From Terana coerulea (Eukaryota; Basidiomycota; Agaricomycetes; Polyporales; Phanerochaetaceae): a DNA stretch of 64,000 nt. A program made the position numbers and the translations under genes. Position 1 is the first letter of the stretch; every line of letters starts with the position of its first letter. Where the stretch lies: contig JAKOGH010000662.1 of the NCBI GenBank assembly GCA_024811115.1, positions 1 through 64,000 of the forward strand, given 5' to 3'. Shown here one piece after another: positions 48,200 to 56,497 of this stretch. A model generated the notes under the pieces. It saw nothing but the letters and a program-made list of their open reading frames with translations. It searched no databases and had not been told where the DNA came from.

Positions 48200-48876
48200 T
48201 TCCTCAGGCACTCTCGACAGAGTAAGGGCACTGTGAAGCTCGGCGGGTGTGGTTCATCTTCATCGTCGGCCGCGACTACCCCGGATGTACTCCAGTCACC
48301 ACAGCTAGTGTTGCCTTGCTGGAATCCGGTAGAGAAGGGGACAAGGCTTCATGCCTGCGAACGAGTGGAATGGAACTCGGCACGTTTATCAGTAGTTTGA
48401 TCGTGCAGTACCACATCCCTGCACTTGTGGAAAATGCGCAGGGCGATGAATTTGGGATCGTTGGTTGATCCATGGGCTGTGCGTTCGTCCTCGCCAGCTG
48501 TAGGTAGTCTTGATGTACTGTCGAGAAACGTAACCGCCTGCTTCAGCTCTTGTTTGCAAGATCAATGGCGTTTTCGTGCGCAAAGAATCGGGTAAATGTA
48601 CTTACCGACGTTGCAAAACCAAGCTCCGCGATATTGGGAGTGCTCATCCCTTCCAGGGCGTAGACGCATTTGATCGACGAGTCCATACCCGCCGAGCTCA
48701 GGGTCTTCATCCACTGGGTCACATCGTACATCAAGCACGGCGACCTGTCCGTGCGCAACCCGGATTCGCCGTCATATGTTGTACCCACGACTTCCCATGC
48801 GCCAAGCTCCTACGGCATGTCCGATGACGAGCTCGCCACTAATGCAGGCAGGAGGCAGACTTACCTTAGACTTTGA
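48200..48876 (+). pseudogene. Alpha/beta-hydrolase, decayed
   Basis: Reads ALVENAQGDEFGIVG, TGA, SMGCAFVLA: a nucleophile elbow GWSMG whose Trp codon has become TGA at 48,466-48,468, leaving the Ser in place. After an intron-like gap the frame continues SIPAELRVFIHWVTSYIKHG, DLSVRNPDSPSYVV and SSYGMSDDELA, the usual C-terminal half of this fungal family, ending at 48,874-48,876. Upstream exons are not clear. Sits directly left of duplication copy B and is not found next to copy A. Confidence 0.65.
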
Positions 48877-48884
48877 CTATCAGC

Positions 48885-50020
48885 GACCCCTAATCTGTCC
48901 TTCAACCCTTCCTCGCCTATCTGCCACCGAAGAAATCTTATGAAGCAATCCTTTGGAGGAACGTAGACAGTTCAAATTGAGCATTGCAGAGTATCGTCGA
49001 GACTCAAGCAAGGGGGCAGATAGTGAATGCAACGGGCGTAGTCAATGAAAATGATAAATCATTCGCATGGCGAAACGCAGTCGCCAAGTGTGTAGACATT
49101 GCCGAATATCGTTGACCCTTGGGGACGATGACGAAGTTGGACAGGATGAAGATGAAGTATGCCGTATGCGAACGGAGAGATGCACGGCGCGTTCACAGAG
49201 TGGTCGTCTGCATATTCCAGTAGCCATTCGGTTCAGTCCACCTATTGTCTAGGCCTTAAGGTGGCTGTGTTTACGGCGCATGAAGCTTGAAGAGGAGAGC
49301 GGAACACGTTACCGGAAGCAGGAGCCTGGTAGGACAGGTTAGAACAGTCTTCCCTTGGAAAGACGATACGCTTACCAGTGGAACGTCTCCTTCAGGGCCT
49401 AACCATCGAGATGAGGGGCAAGTAACAGGGTGTTCAGGAGTCCAGTATCGTGGGTGGTGGGTGCGCAGGTGATGGACGGACAGTAACATGGGCCCGGGGT
49501 GGCGCGGCAAATGCACGCAGGTGGTAATAAGCAGTAAGCGCTACATACAAACTAACCATTAACGGCGTTAACAGGGGGTCAATATGGCTACTGACCGGCT
49601 ACACGATTTTGCCGAGTCCGGTAAGTGCTGTAAGTGAAGCAAGTAAGTACGCTGGTGAGACTATCGGTGTACGAAGCTTACCGTCCTCTAACCTCGCTCC
49701 GAAGGCCTTGTGCTCAAGCAGCAAGGTCAGCTTTCACCCTGGCTGAAGCCTCTTCGCGGTCATGTCCCTCAACGGCTTTCACGAGATGAATACGATACGG
49801 AAGTTGGGGACGTGCACTTCTACCTTGGAACATCTCGCTCAAGCGTTTCATACACATGTCAGACGGTGTGGGCAGCTGGGAAATTGAGGGAACGCATGCA
49901 CCCGTAAAGGTACGCATATCATTTATTCTCTGCAAGAGCGACTTGCGCGCGTCCACCGGGTTTATGTTCGACCAGTGTGCGAGATCCGGACTCGCATGCT
50001 TGGCAGTCACATCCATCCCA
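48885..50020 (-). CDS. Unassigned minus-strand multi-exon gene, copy B
   Basis: Function unknown. Candidate exon frames that agree with copy A are FIRFLRWQIGEEG (about 48,910-48,960), LSNFVIVPKGQRYSAMSTHL (about 49,070-49,150; copy A has a stop at the Arg) and TFTGACVPSISQLPTPSDMC (about 49,850-49,920). Differences from copy A concentrate at third codon positions, which argues for past purifying selection. Exon joins and start codon are not resolved. Confidence 0.45.
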
Positions 50021-50209
50021 AAGCATAGCTCCGTCTAATAACCTCTAGTTTTAGATTCGCCGGAGACCGTTTCTATCACGAGCTGGTTCTCACTCAGAGC
50101 TTTGTGCTTATAGATGGATCTCACGGTACTTGCGTGCTTTATTCCTGCCGACCTTTAAGGCGCGCATCCCCACCACCGTGGCGCCCCATCCCACTCACGC
50201 TCGTCAACG

Positions 50210-51698
50210 ATGTCCATGTTGACTAATGGACGTGTCCTGTTCAACGAGATTCCAATAGGTGAGTGCTCTACACTACGCGATGATACCACTACAACTCACT
50301 ACGCCTTAAGGCTATCCTGAACCTGGAAGAAGCACCTTATACGACGAATCCCATTCAATTGACCCTGATACTGTCGCATTACGAGGTGGCATTCTGGTAA
50401 AGAATTTGGTCTTGTCTATAGACCCCTACATGCGCGGAAAGATGAGGGACGGTCCGAAGCCTGAAAGTTACTTCGTGAGTGTCCGTATTCTTGATCGAAT
50501 ACTTTGCTCTAAATTATTGGGAATATAGCCCGCATTTTCCAAGGGGGAGCCGTAAGTTGCGCTTCAATCCTTGCGGCATCTCTCATGACAATTTTGAATG
50601 TCAGTCTAACGAATTTCGGCGTCGGTCAAGTCATCCGCTCAGAGGACCCCGCGGTCAACGCAGGCGACCATGTCTATGGAGTCTTTCGTACGTCGAGCAT
50701 TACTATGAGCCCATGTCTGTATCTTACGGAACGAACCTTTAGCATTTGCGGACTACTTTATTGAGCCGGATACTGGTAGAGTGCGAGTGCTGGACAACAA
50801 GGAAGGCCTCCCATGGTCCGCCTACGTGGGTATTGCAGGGATGCCAGGTAATGGCTATACTGCTTTTTTGATCGCAACACCTCCTAACACAAAGGCTAGG
50901 GCAGAGTGCATTTTGTGGGTGGAAGGAGTACGCTCAATCGAAGAGGGGTGATGTGGTTTTTGTGACGGCTGGTGCTGGTGTGTGCCTCCCCATCATGGCC
51001 AAGTCACATCTCAATTCATGTCCTGGTGTAGGTGCCGTTGGATCGTTGGTCATACAGCTGGCAAAAGCGGATGGTCTGAAGGTCATCGCGTCTGCAGGGT
51101 CGCAGGAGAAAGTCGAATTCATGACAAGTATCGGTGCAGATGTTGCATTTAACTACAAGACCACGGCGACCGCGGAAGTGTTGGACAGGGAAGGTCCTAT
51201 TGACATGTACGCTCATGCCTTATTATCTCTGACGTTCGGCTTCCAGTAATCTCGTCGCCTTCAGATATTGGGATAACGTAGGAGGAGAGACTTTTGACAC
51301 CGCCCTCAGATATGCGGCTCGCCATGCGCGCTTTATTGTGCGTACACTGATCATGCTGTCCATGGGCTCGTTTCGTCTCATTACGCCTTATTTTCACTTA
51401 GGAATGTGGTACCATCTCCACCTACAACGGACAGGCCCCCCTCATCACGAACCTGAAGATGATAGTACCCAAGGAGATCAAAATCCAGGGATTTCTTGTC
51501 TTCTCACTGCTACCGAAGTACTTGGAGGAGTTTTATAGCGAGGTCCCTAAGCGTGTTGCAAGCGGGGAGTGGAAACATCTCGAGGACGTTAAGCACGGTC
51601 TGAGGTATGCTGGCGAGGCGATTCTTGACGTGCAGTTGGGTAGAAACTTCGGAAAGAGTATCATCAAACTCGCCTCCGCTTCAAAACCCAACTCATAG
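50210..51698 (+). CDS. Double-bond reductase (MDR, alkenal reductase type), copy B
   Basis: NADPH-dependent reductase of alpha,beta-unsaturated carbonyls, medium-chain superfamily, expected in the cytosol. The ATG at 50,210 gives MSMLTNGRVLFNEIPIG. Exon 2 is YPEPGRSTLYDESHS … ILVKNLVLSIDPYMRGKMRD. Then follow the micro-exon PAFSKGEP and LTNFGVGQVIRSEDP…AGDHVYGVFP. Next are FADYFIEPDTGRVRVLDN, GDVVFVTAGAG/GAVGSLVIQLAKADG (nucleotide-binding turn AxxGxxG, intron inside), IGADVAFNYKTTATAE and IYWDNVGGETFDTALRY. The last exon GFLVFSLLPKYLEEFYSEVP…GRNFGKSII stops at 51,696-51,698. About eight exons with introns near 50 nt; all splice sites conserved with copy A and no frameshift found. This is likely the functional copy of the pair. 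Confidence 0.9.
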
Positions 51699-52301
51699 AC
51701 GTTTACTACAGCTACGCGGATATTCAGGCTCACACAGACCAACATGGCCGTCATCACAGAATCGTACTTGAGTCATTCACATAGTACTCCCTGTCGTTGG
51801 TATAACAGATGGTCACAATGAACTTTGCAAGCAATCAACGTCTGCGATAAAATATAGACGCTGTCCATTACCATTCGAACTCTCCACGATGCCCCAGCAC
51901 GAGGTAGATCAAGGGTTCAAACGTTCACTTTCAGGTTCTGCAAGCCTCTGTGATACTTGATAGGGCCCAGCTCCGTCACGCCCCCAAGCAGTCCGGTCGG
52001 AAGGTATAGTGGGCCCTTCCCATCCGTATAATTGCGCGCGTCCTGATCGCATTACCTTCTATAGAACGTATTCACACACCACTGTATCATGAATGAAGGC
52101 GATGAAGCCTTCGCAGTTAACGACGCCGATTGGAGTAACCGATAGCTCATGCTAGGATTGCGTGCACGGCTGACGCTAACCTTGCATTATCCCCGGTGTA
52201 GCATTTCTCCACGAAATTCTTTCCGGTGCATTTAAGATGAACCCTCGGCGGACCACGCCATCCGTAGGATTGAAGGCTCACTTGCGCCGGCTTGTTCACC
52301 A
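51699..52301. other. Inter-gene segment with a conserved minus-strand exon-like piece, copy B
   Basis: Minus strand about 51,925-52,040 reads KGPLYLPTGLLGGVTELGPI, then YHRGLQNLKVNV and a stop, matching copy A at about 13,900. Probably the 3' end of an unrecognised minus-strand gene. Confidence 0.4.
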
Positions 52302-53322
52302 ATGCTTCGAGCCAGGCTGCTTTACCACGCCAGAACTATTCTTCTGTTTACCCTAGCAGATTTCAAAACAATATTCATCCCTATTGTGAGTAGCTTGTCA
52401 ATCGCATGCATGTGAGGGGGAGCCCGAGGTGCTGACAGTTGAGCTTTTTAGTCCGTCTTCGCATGCGCCACCGCTCCTCTGCACTCGCTCTCGCGTCTCC
52501 CTGCGGGCTTGTCCTGGATATGGTTGCACCAGTTTATGTGCAACGTTTCAAACCAGTCCAGAGGATGCGCCGAGGACAGGATTAACAAACCGTGGCGACC
52601 TCTTCCTACGGGAAGAATTTCCGAAACTCAAGCCATCGTGTTACGCTGGGTCTCGGTGCTTTTCTGCCTGCTCTACTCTGCAGCATACGGCAGAGACTTG
52701 GTCCTGACAACTCTCGCCCTCATCCTCACCACGCTTCTGTACGACGAGATGGGATTGGCTGGGCATTACATCGGCAAGAGCTTCTGCAACATCGGCGGTT
52801 ATACCACGTTTGAAATAGGTGCCACGAAGCTCATGGGTGTGTGATGTTCTTCGTAGCTGCGACCCGAACTGACGTGAATGCGGCAGGAATGAGCCGAGAG
52901 ATGGATGCCATTTCATATACAGCCGTCTGCATTAGCGGAAGTCTGATTTTTACAACAATCCAGGCGCAAGACTTCGCAGATGTCGGAGGGGATAGGGAGC
53001 TTGGGCGCATCACGTTTCCGATTCACTCCCCCGAACTTTCACGAAAGGCGACGCTTCTTGCGCTCGTCTCATGGTCGCTGTTCCTGGGGCCGTTTTGGGG
53101 AGTGGGACCCATCTGTCAGACGATATTCACTTGTTTGGGTCTTCTTATCGGCTTGCGCTATTATCTGTGGCGAACACCCCATTCCGACAGGGCCTCCTAC
53201 ATCTTGTACAACGTACGTCGTATCAATTAAACTTGCTCAGCCACTGAATATACTGCTAGATATGGCTTGCTGCGGCGCACATGCTCCCATATCATACTCG
53301 AAAAGGATTGCTAAGATTCTGA
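52302..53322 (+). CDS. UbiA-family prenyltransferase, copy B
   Basis: Multi-pass membrane enzyme of the UbiA superfamily. The ATG at 52,302 opens MLRARLLYHARTILLFTLAD. Exon 2, after a tttttag acceptor, reads VFACATAPLHSLSRLPAGLS, WIWLHQFMCNVSNQSRG and the acidic motif CAEDRINKPWRPLPTGRIS. Then come DEMGLAGHYIGKSFCNIGG and, after an intron, MDAISYTAVCISGSLIFTTI and the second acidic motif FADVGGDRELGRITFPI. Helices WSLFLGPFWGVGPICQTIF and LLIGLRYYLWRT precede a last intron (GTACGT donor at SYILYN). The final exon IWLAAAHMLPYHTRKGLLRF stops at 53,320-53,322. Some fungal UbiA proteins transfer prenyl groups, others cyclise terpenes; the variant first motif (ED..NKP for ND..D) does not decide. 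The frame is intact, unlike copy A. Confidence 0.88.
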
Positions 53323-53891
53323 CGTATCCGACCTGATTAGACCTGTAGGTACCGGAGAACACCATAAAAACCGGCGGGGTGCTGAAGTCTTATGTCGCAG
53401 ATATCTGTTACAAAACTCCCAAGAATGGCTGGTCTTCTATCTGCTTGCTGTTGGCCCCATTCCCCAAGGGCCTGTACGCCCCTGGCACCATCTGGTAGGT
53501 AATGGATATTGGCTTCTGCGATCTCATCGGCGCACATTCTTGCCTATACCAGGCAAGATGGATTTCAAGCGGGGCTGGTACAGTTTGTTCGATGCGAGTT
53601 CCATCTGGCAGCATGAGTACCACTTCTTCATATTCTATCAGATATGGCTTGGAATACCGCACATGCTTCCATATGATGCTCCTGAGGCCGTGCCAAATCC
53701 CACCTTCTGTTTGTCGTCTGCCGGTCCTCGGCATGCGTCGGAGAAGACCGACCGCTTTCCATCTCCGCGAGAGTCGCTGGCGTCCATGATGGTGATGAGC
53801 GACGAGACCTTGCTATCTGAAAAGACAGGCTCACGAGCCCGGCATCCGTAGATAGTTCACTTCTCTCCGTGTGTTTCACATTGAACTGTAA
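53323..53891 (+). other. Segment with a UbiA-like C-terminal fragment
   Basis: A plus frame at 53,540-53,851 contains FYQIWLGIPHMLPYDAPEAV, which resembles the last exon of the neighbouring UbiA gene (IWLAAAHMLPYH). The nucleotide match agatatggctt…cacatgct is shared. It may be a duplicated last exon or the end of a second UbiA-like gene; the rest of the frame is unrecognised. A minus frame overlapping it is also open. Confidence 0.4.
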
Positions 53892-54559
53892 TAGTGTTGC
53901 CGAAGTTCAGTTCAGTTCGGTTCGGGTCCATTTTTGTCCGAACCAGAACCAGAACCAAGTGTTTAGCAGCCGAACCTGAACTGAACTGAACTGAACCAGT
54001 ATGAACTGGTTCGGTTGGTTCAGTTCAGGGTTCGAACTGGTTCGAACCATTGAACCATGTATATATCAGCTTTACTCTGTCAAATCAGTATAATTGCAAT
54101 GGTAGATTATAATAGAGTTATATATTGACATCTAGAAGAGTTTGTATAGTGCAAAAGCCTTACATTATGATGTTTTGAAGCTCAGTGTCTGATAGAGGCT
54201 GCCAGTTGCCTTTTTGGCAGCTATTGATGGCATCATATATACACCAAAACATAAGCAGAGTGACATTTGATGCTCAGTTTACAAGCACAACAATGAAAAA
54301 ATAGTTTAGACATGCTATAGTAAGTAAGTTCATGTACTTTTCTCATGAATCCCAGTACAAATACACTACATAACATATACATGGTTCACGGTTCGAACCG
54401 GTTCGAACTTGGTTCAGAGCGTGACAGCCATGCCCCGAACCAAGAACCGAACCAAGTTATCTAGAGGCCGAACCAGAACCGAACCAAACTGAACCACACG
54501 GTTCGGTTCATCGGTTCTGGTTCTGAACCGCCGAACTGAACTGAACTTCGGCAACACTA
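53892..54559. mobile_element. hAT-type MITE (668 bp) with GGTTCGAACC-rich ends
   Basis: Inverted ends TAGTGTTGCCGAAGTTCAGT (53,892) and its mirror ending CTTCGGCAACACTA (54,559), flanked by a perfect 8-bp duplication AACTGTAA (53,884-53,891 and 54,560-54,567). Each end holds dense runs of ggttcgg, ccgaacc, gaaccgg and gaactga, forming many nested small palindromes. The middle (54,060-54,380) is AT-rich and non-coding. Target size and TAG…CTA ends fit the hAT superfamily. It sits two bases before the copy B reductase ATG. Confidence 0.92.
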
Positions 54560-54569
54560 AACTGTAAGG

Positions 54570-54847
54570 ATGGCCGCGCCCATTCTGCCTCCTCTCAATG
54601 GAACACTCTACTCTAACCGAATTTGCCGATTTTCGAACGAACACAACCCGGATTTCCGTTCTATGTGTTCCCTTCCCCAAGATCCCGCTGAAAGTGGTGA
54701 TAGTCTCGTATTCAGCCATGGTTCAAGCTAGTCATCGAGTTGCGCACATTCTGCAACCAGGTCGCCGAGGACCCGAAGGGAAGTTATTGCCGTTTTGCTG
54801 CACACCAATACTATCTTGTACGGCGCTGTCCTTCTTAGTATTATGAG
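54570..54847 (+). pseudogene. Adenylate-forming reductase, copy B 5' fragment
   Basis: Starts MAAPILPPLNGTL, matching the copy A start. A two-base deletion soon after shifts the frame where copy A reads LVEFADF. Later nucleotides again follow copy A (agctagtcatcgagttgcgcacat) up to the codons for LLSIMRA, where the small LTR element is inserted at 54,848. Only a few bases beyond the element (from 56,216) could continue the gene; then similarity ends. Clearly dead: frameshift, insertion and loss of almost all of the gene. Confidence 0.88.
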
Positions 54848-55052
54848 TATCAAAATAAGGTCTTGGGGACGGCGCGGGCACTCGCGCATAACGTCGAGGA
54901 CGGTAAAGATGATGGTGAGCAGCACCCGAGAGGGTGCAAACGCGTGAGGATAGGTACAAGTATGTAAGTGACTTATATACACTATGAGTGGTGTCCGGTG
55001 CAGTAAGCATAGTGACGGTACCTTAATAACACTAAAGTACCAAAATCTGACA
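54848..55052 (-). repeat. TRIM-like element, 3' LTR (205 bp)
   Basis: tatcaaaataaggtcttggg … taccaaaatctgaca on the plus strand. Differs from the other LTR by two single-base length changes (gcactcgcgc versus gcactgcgc; gtccggtg versus gtccaggtg). Confidence 0.92.
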
Positions 55053-56010
55053 CTCCCTTCAAGCCCCTGCAGTGAGAAGACGAGCTGTAGAGGCTTGCAG
55101 TGAAAGAACAAGAGAGCAAGGGTAAAGGGAGATATAAAAGAATGAATGTGGATATGGTGTTCAATGGATATGTGCGAAGCAAGACTTGGGGACATGGACG
55201 AGACGAAGGTGACAAATGGGGGTAAACAAAAACTCAATCCAACTGAGAACGTCACGAGGGCAAAACCGAACGCGCATCCGAACACATCGGATGGCGCACC
55301 AAATCGCGCGAGTACTCCGACTCCAGCGCGTGCATCAAGCCAACACTTGGCGATGCTGGTCACCCAATCCAGGGGACGGCGGCACGCATGCCGTGCACAA
55401 CAGCGCTTCGCCCTCGCGAAGGGGAGCCTGTTTGCGTCTGCACCTTGATACAACCAGGAGTATCCAACTCCTAACCCTAGACCATATACTTGTACACCAA
55501 TCGCAGATGGCGCTCTTGAAGGCGCGCGAGTGCTTGCGGAAGGACGCACGGATGAACGAACAAGGATGCCGACAGTCGGGATATCAGCGACAGCGTCGGT
55601 GTCGAGTCCTCTTCAGGACACTGATCGGATAGGCGGTGACGGCGGCGGGACAGCTCAGCGCATGAGCGTCGACGAAAGCACGATGGGCCGCGAGATCAAC
55701 TCGACCGAATGACGACGGGAGTGGCGCAGGCAGGCATGGCTGCCAGCGCGGATGAACGGATAGAGCTCAGGCCAGGAACGGCTAGCGAAGCGATGAGCTG
55801 ATTCGGGCGCAGCGAAGCGCCGAGAGTCGCAGAGGGCGGCGTCGGCCGACGACGACGCAAAGTCGTACGAGGGTGTGGTCGACAGCGAGAGCGACGTGGG
55901 GAATAGCGACGGGGCCATAGAATGAACGAGAGGTCCCCAAGAGTGCCGGTCGAAGGGGTAAGAGACCGACGGGCGGCTTTGGTGCCGGGAGCCAACCGGA
56001 GACGCGTTTG

Positions 56011-56215
56011 TATCAAAATAAGGTCTTGGGGACGGCGCGGGCACTGCGCATAACGTCGAGGACGGTAAAGATGATGGTGAGCAGCACCCGAGAGGGTGCA
56101 AACGCGTGAGGATAGGTACAAGTATGTAAGTGACTTATATACACTATGAGTGGTGTCCAGGTGCAGTAAGCATAGTGACGGTACCTTAATAACACTAAAG
56201 TACCAAAATCTGACA
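56011..56215 (-). repeat. TRIM-like element, 5' LTR (205 bp)
   Basis: Partner of 54,848-55,052, nearly identical. A third, older copy of this LTR is at 47,227-47,999, split by an insertion. Confidence 0.92.
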
Positions 56216-56497
56216 ATGAGGGCTAGACTTCGCTTACCTGTACCGTTCGCGAAATTCACTGGTCCTTGGTTCCCTAACGGGAAGGTCCGGGCCGGACCTC
56301 CGAAGGACGTGAGCTTCGCGAACGGACTGGGATATCCTGGGCCCTAAACCAAGACCCTCCCTTTAGCGCCTGCCAAGACTGCAGATGCGTCGGACTTAGC
56401 AAAATCGCACGAGTTGCTCTCTGTCAATAGAGAGGTCATCCCTCCCATACATATATACTGCCTCAGCTTGTAATTATATCTGGTTCATGTATATAAA
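56216..56497. other. Spacer after the TRIM-like element
   Basis: Starts with the target-site copy. A short plus frame (from the Met at 56,217) is open to 56,346 but unrecognised. No repeat found. Confidence 0.45.

Larger units (their letters stand above)
48885..53322 (+). repeat. Segmental duplication, copy B
   Basis: Counterpart of 10,830-15,393 in the same order and orientation, about 38 kb away. It lacks the Gal80-like gene that follows copy A; similarity resumes with the reductase start at 54,570. Both named genes here keep their frames. Confidence 0.95.
54848..56215 (-). mobile_element. Short non-autonomous LTR element (TRIM-like), 1,368 bp
   Basis: Two 205-bp direct LTRs (54,848-55,052 and 56,011-56,215) flank about 960 bp without retrotransposon genes. 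Target duplication ATGAG at 54,843-54,847 and 56,216-56,220. On the minus strand the LTR starts TGTCAGATTTTGG and ends TTGATA, i.e. TG...TA as in the Copia at 20 kb. The purine tract before the 3' LTR (GGGCTTGAAGGGAG) is nearly the same. Mobilisation by that Copia family is a reasonable inference. Confidence 0.9.

Noticed and set aside
53408..53734. 108-residue minus-strand frame (LPDGTRIEQTVPAPLEIH) as a gene.
   Set aside because: No family match, and the overlapping plus frame shows likeness to the UbiA last exon; strand left undecided.
55146..55712. Open frames inside the TRIM-like element as possible small proteins.
   Set aside because: They are low-complexity Ala/Arg/Thr-rich translations with no motif; the element has no gag or pol.
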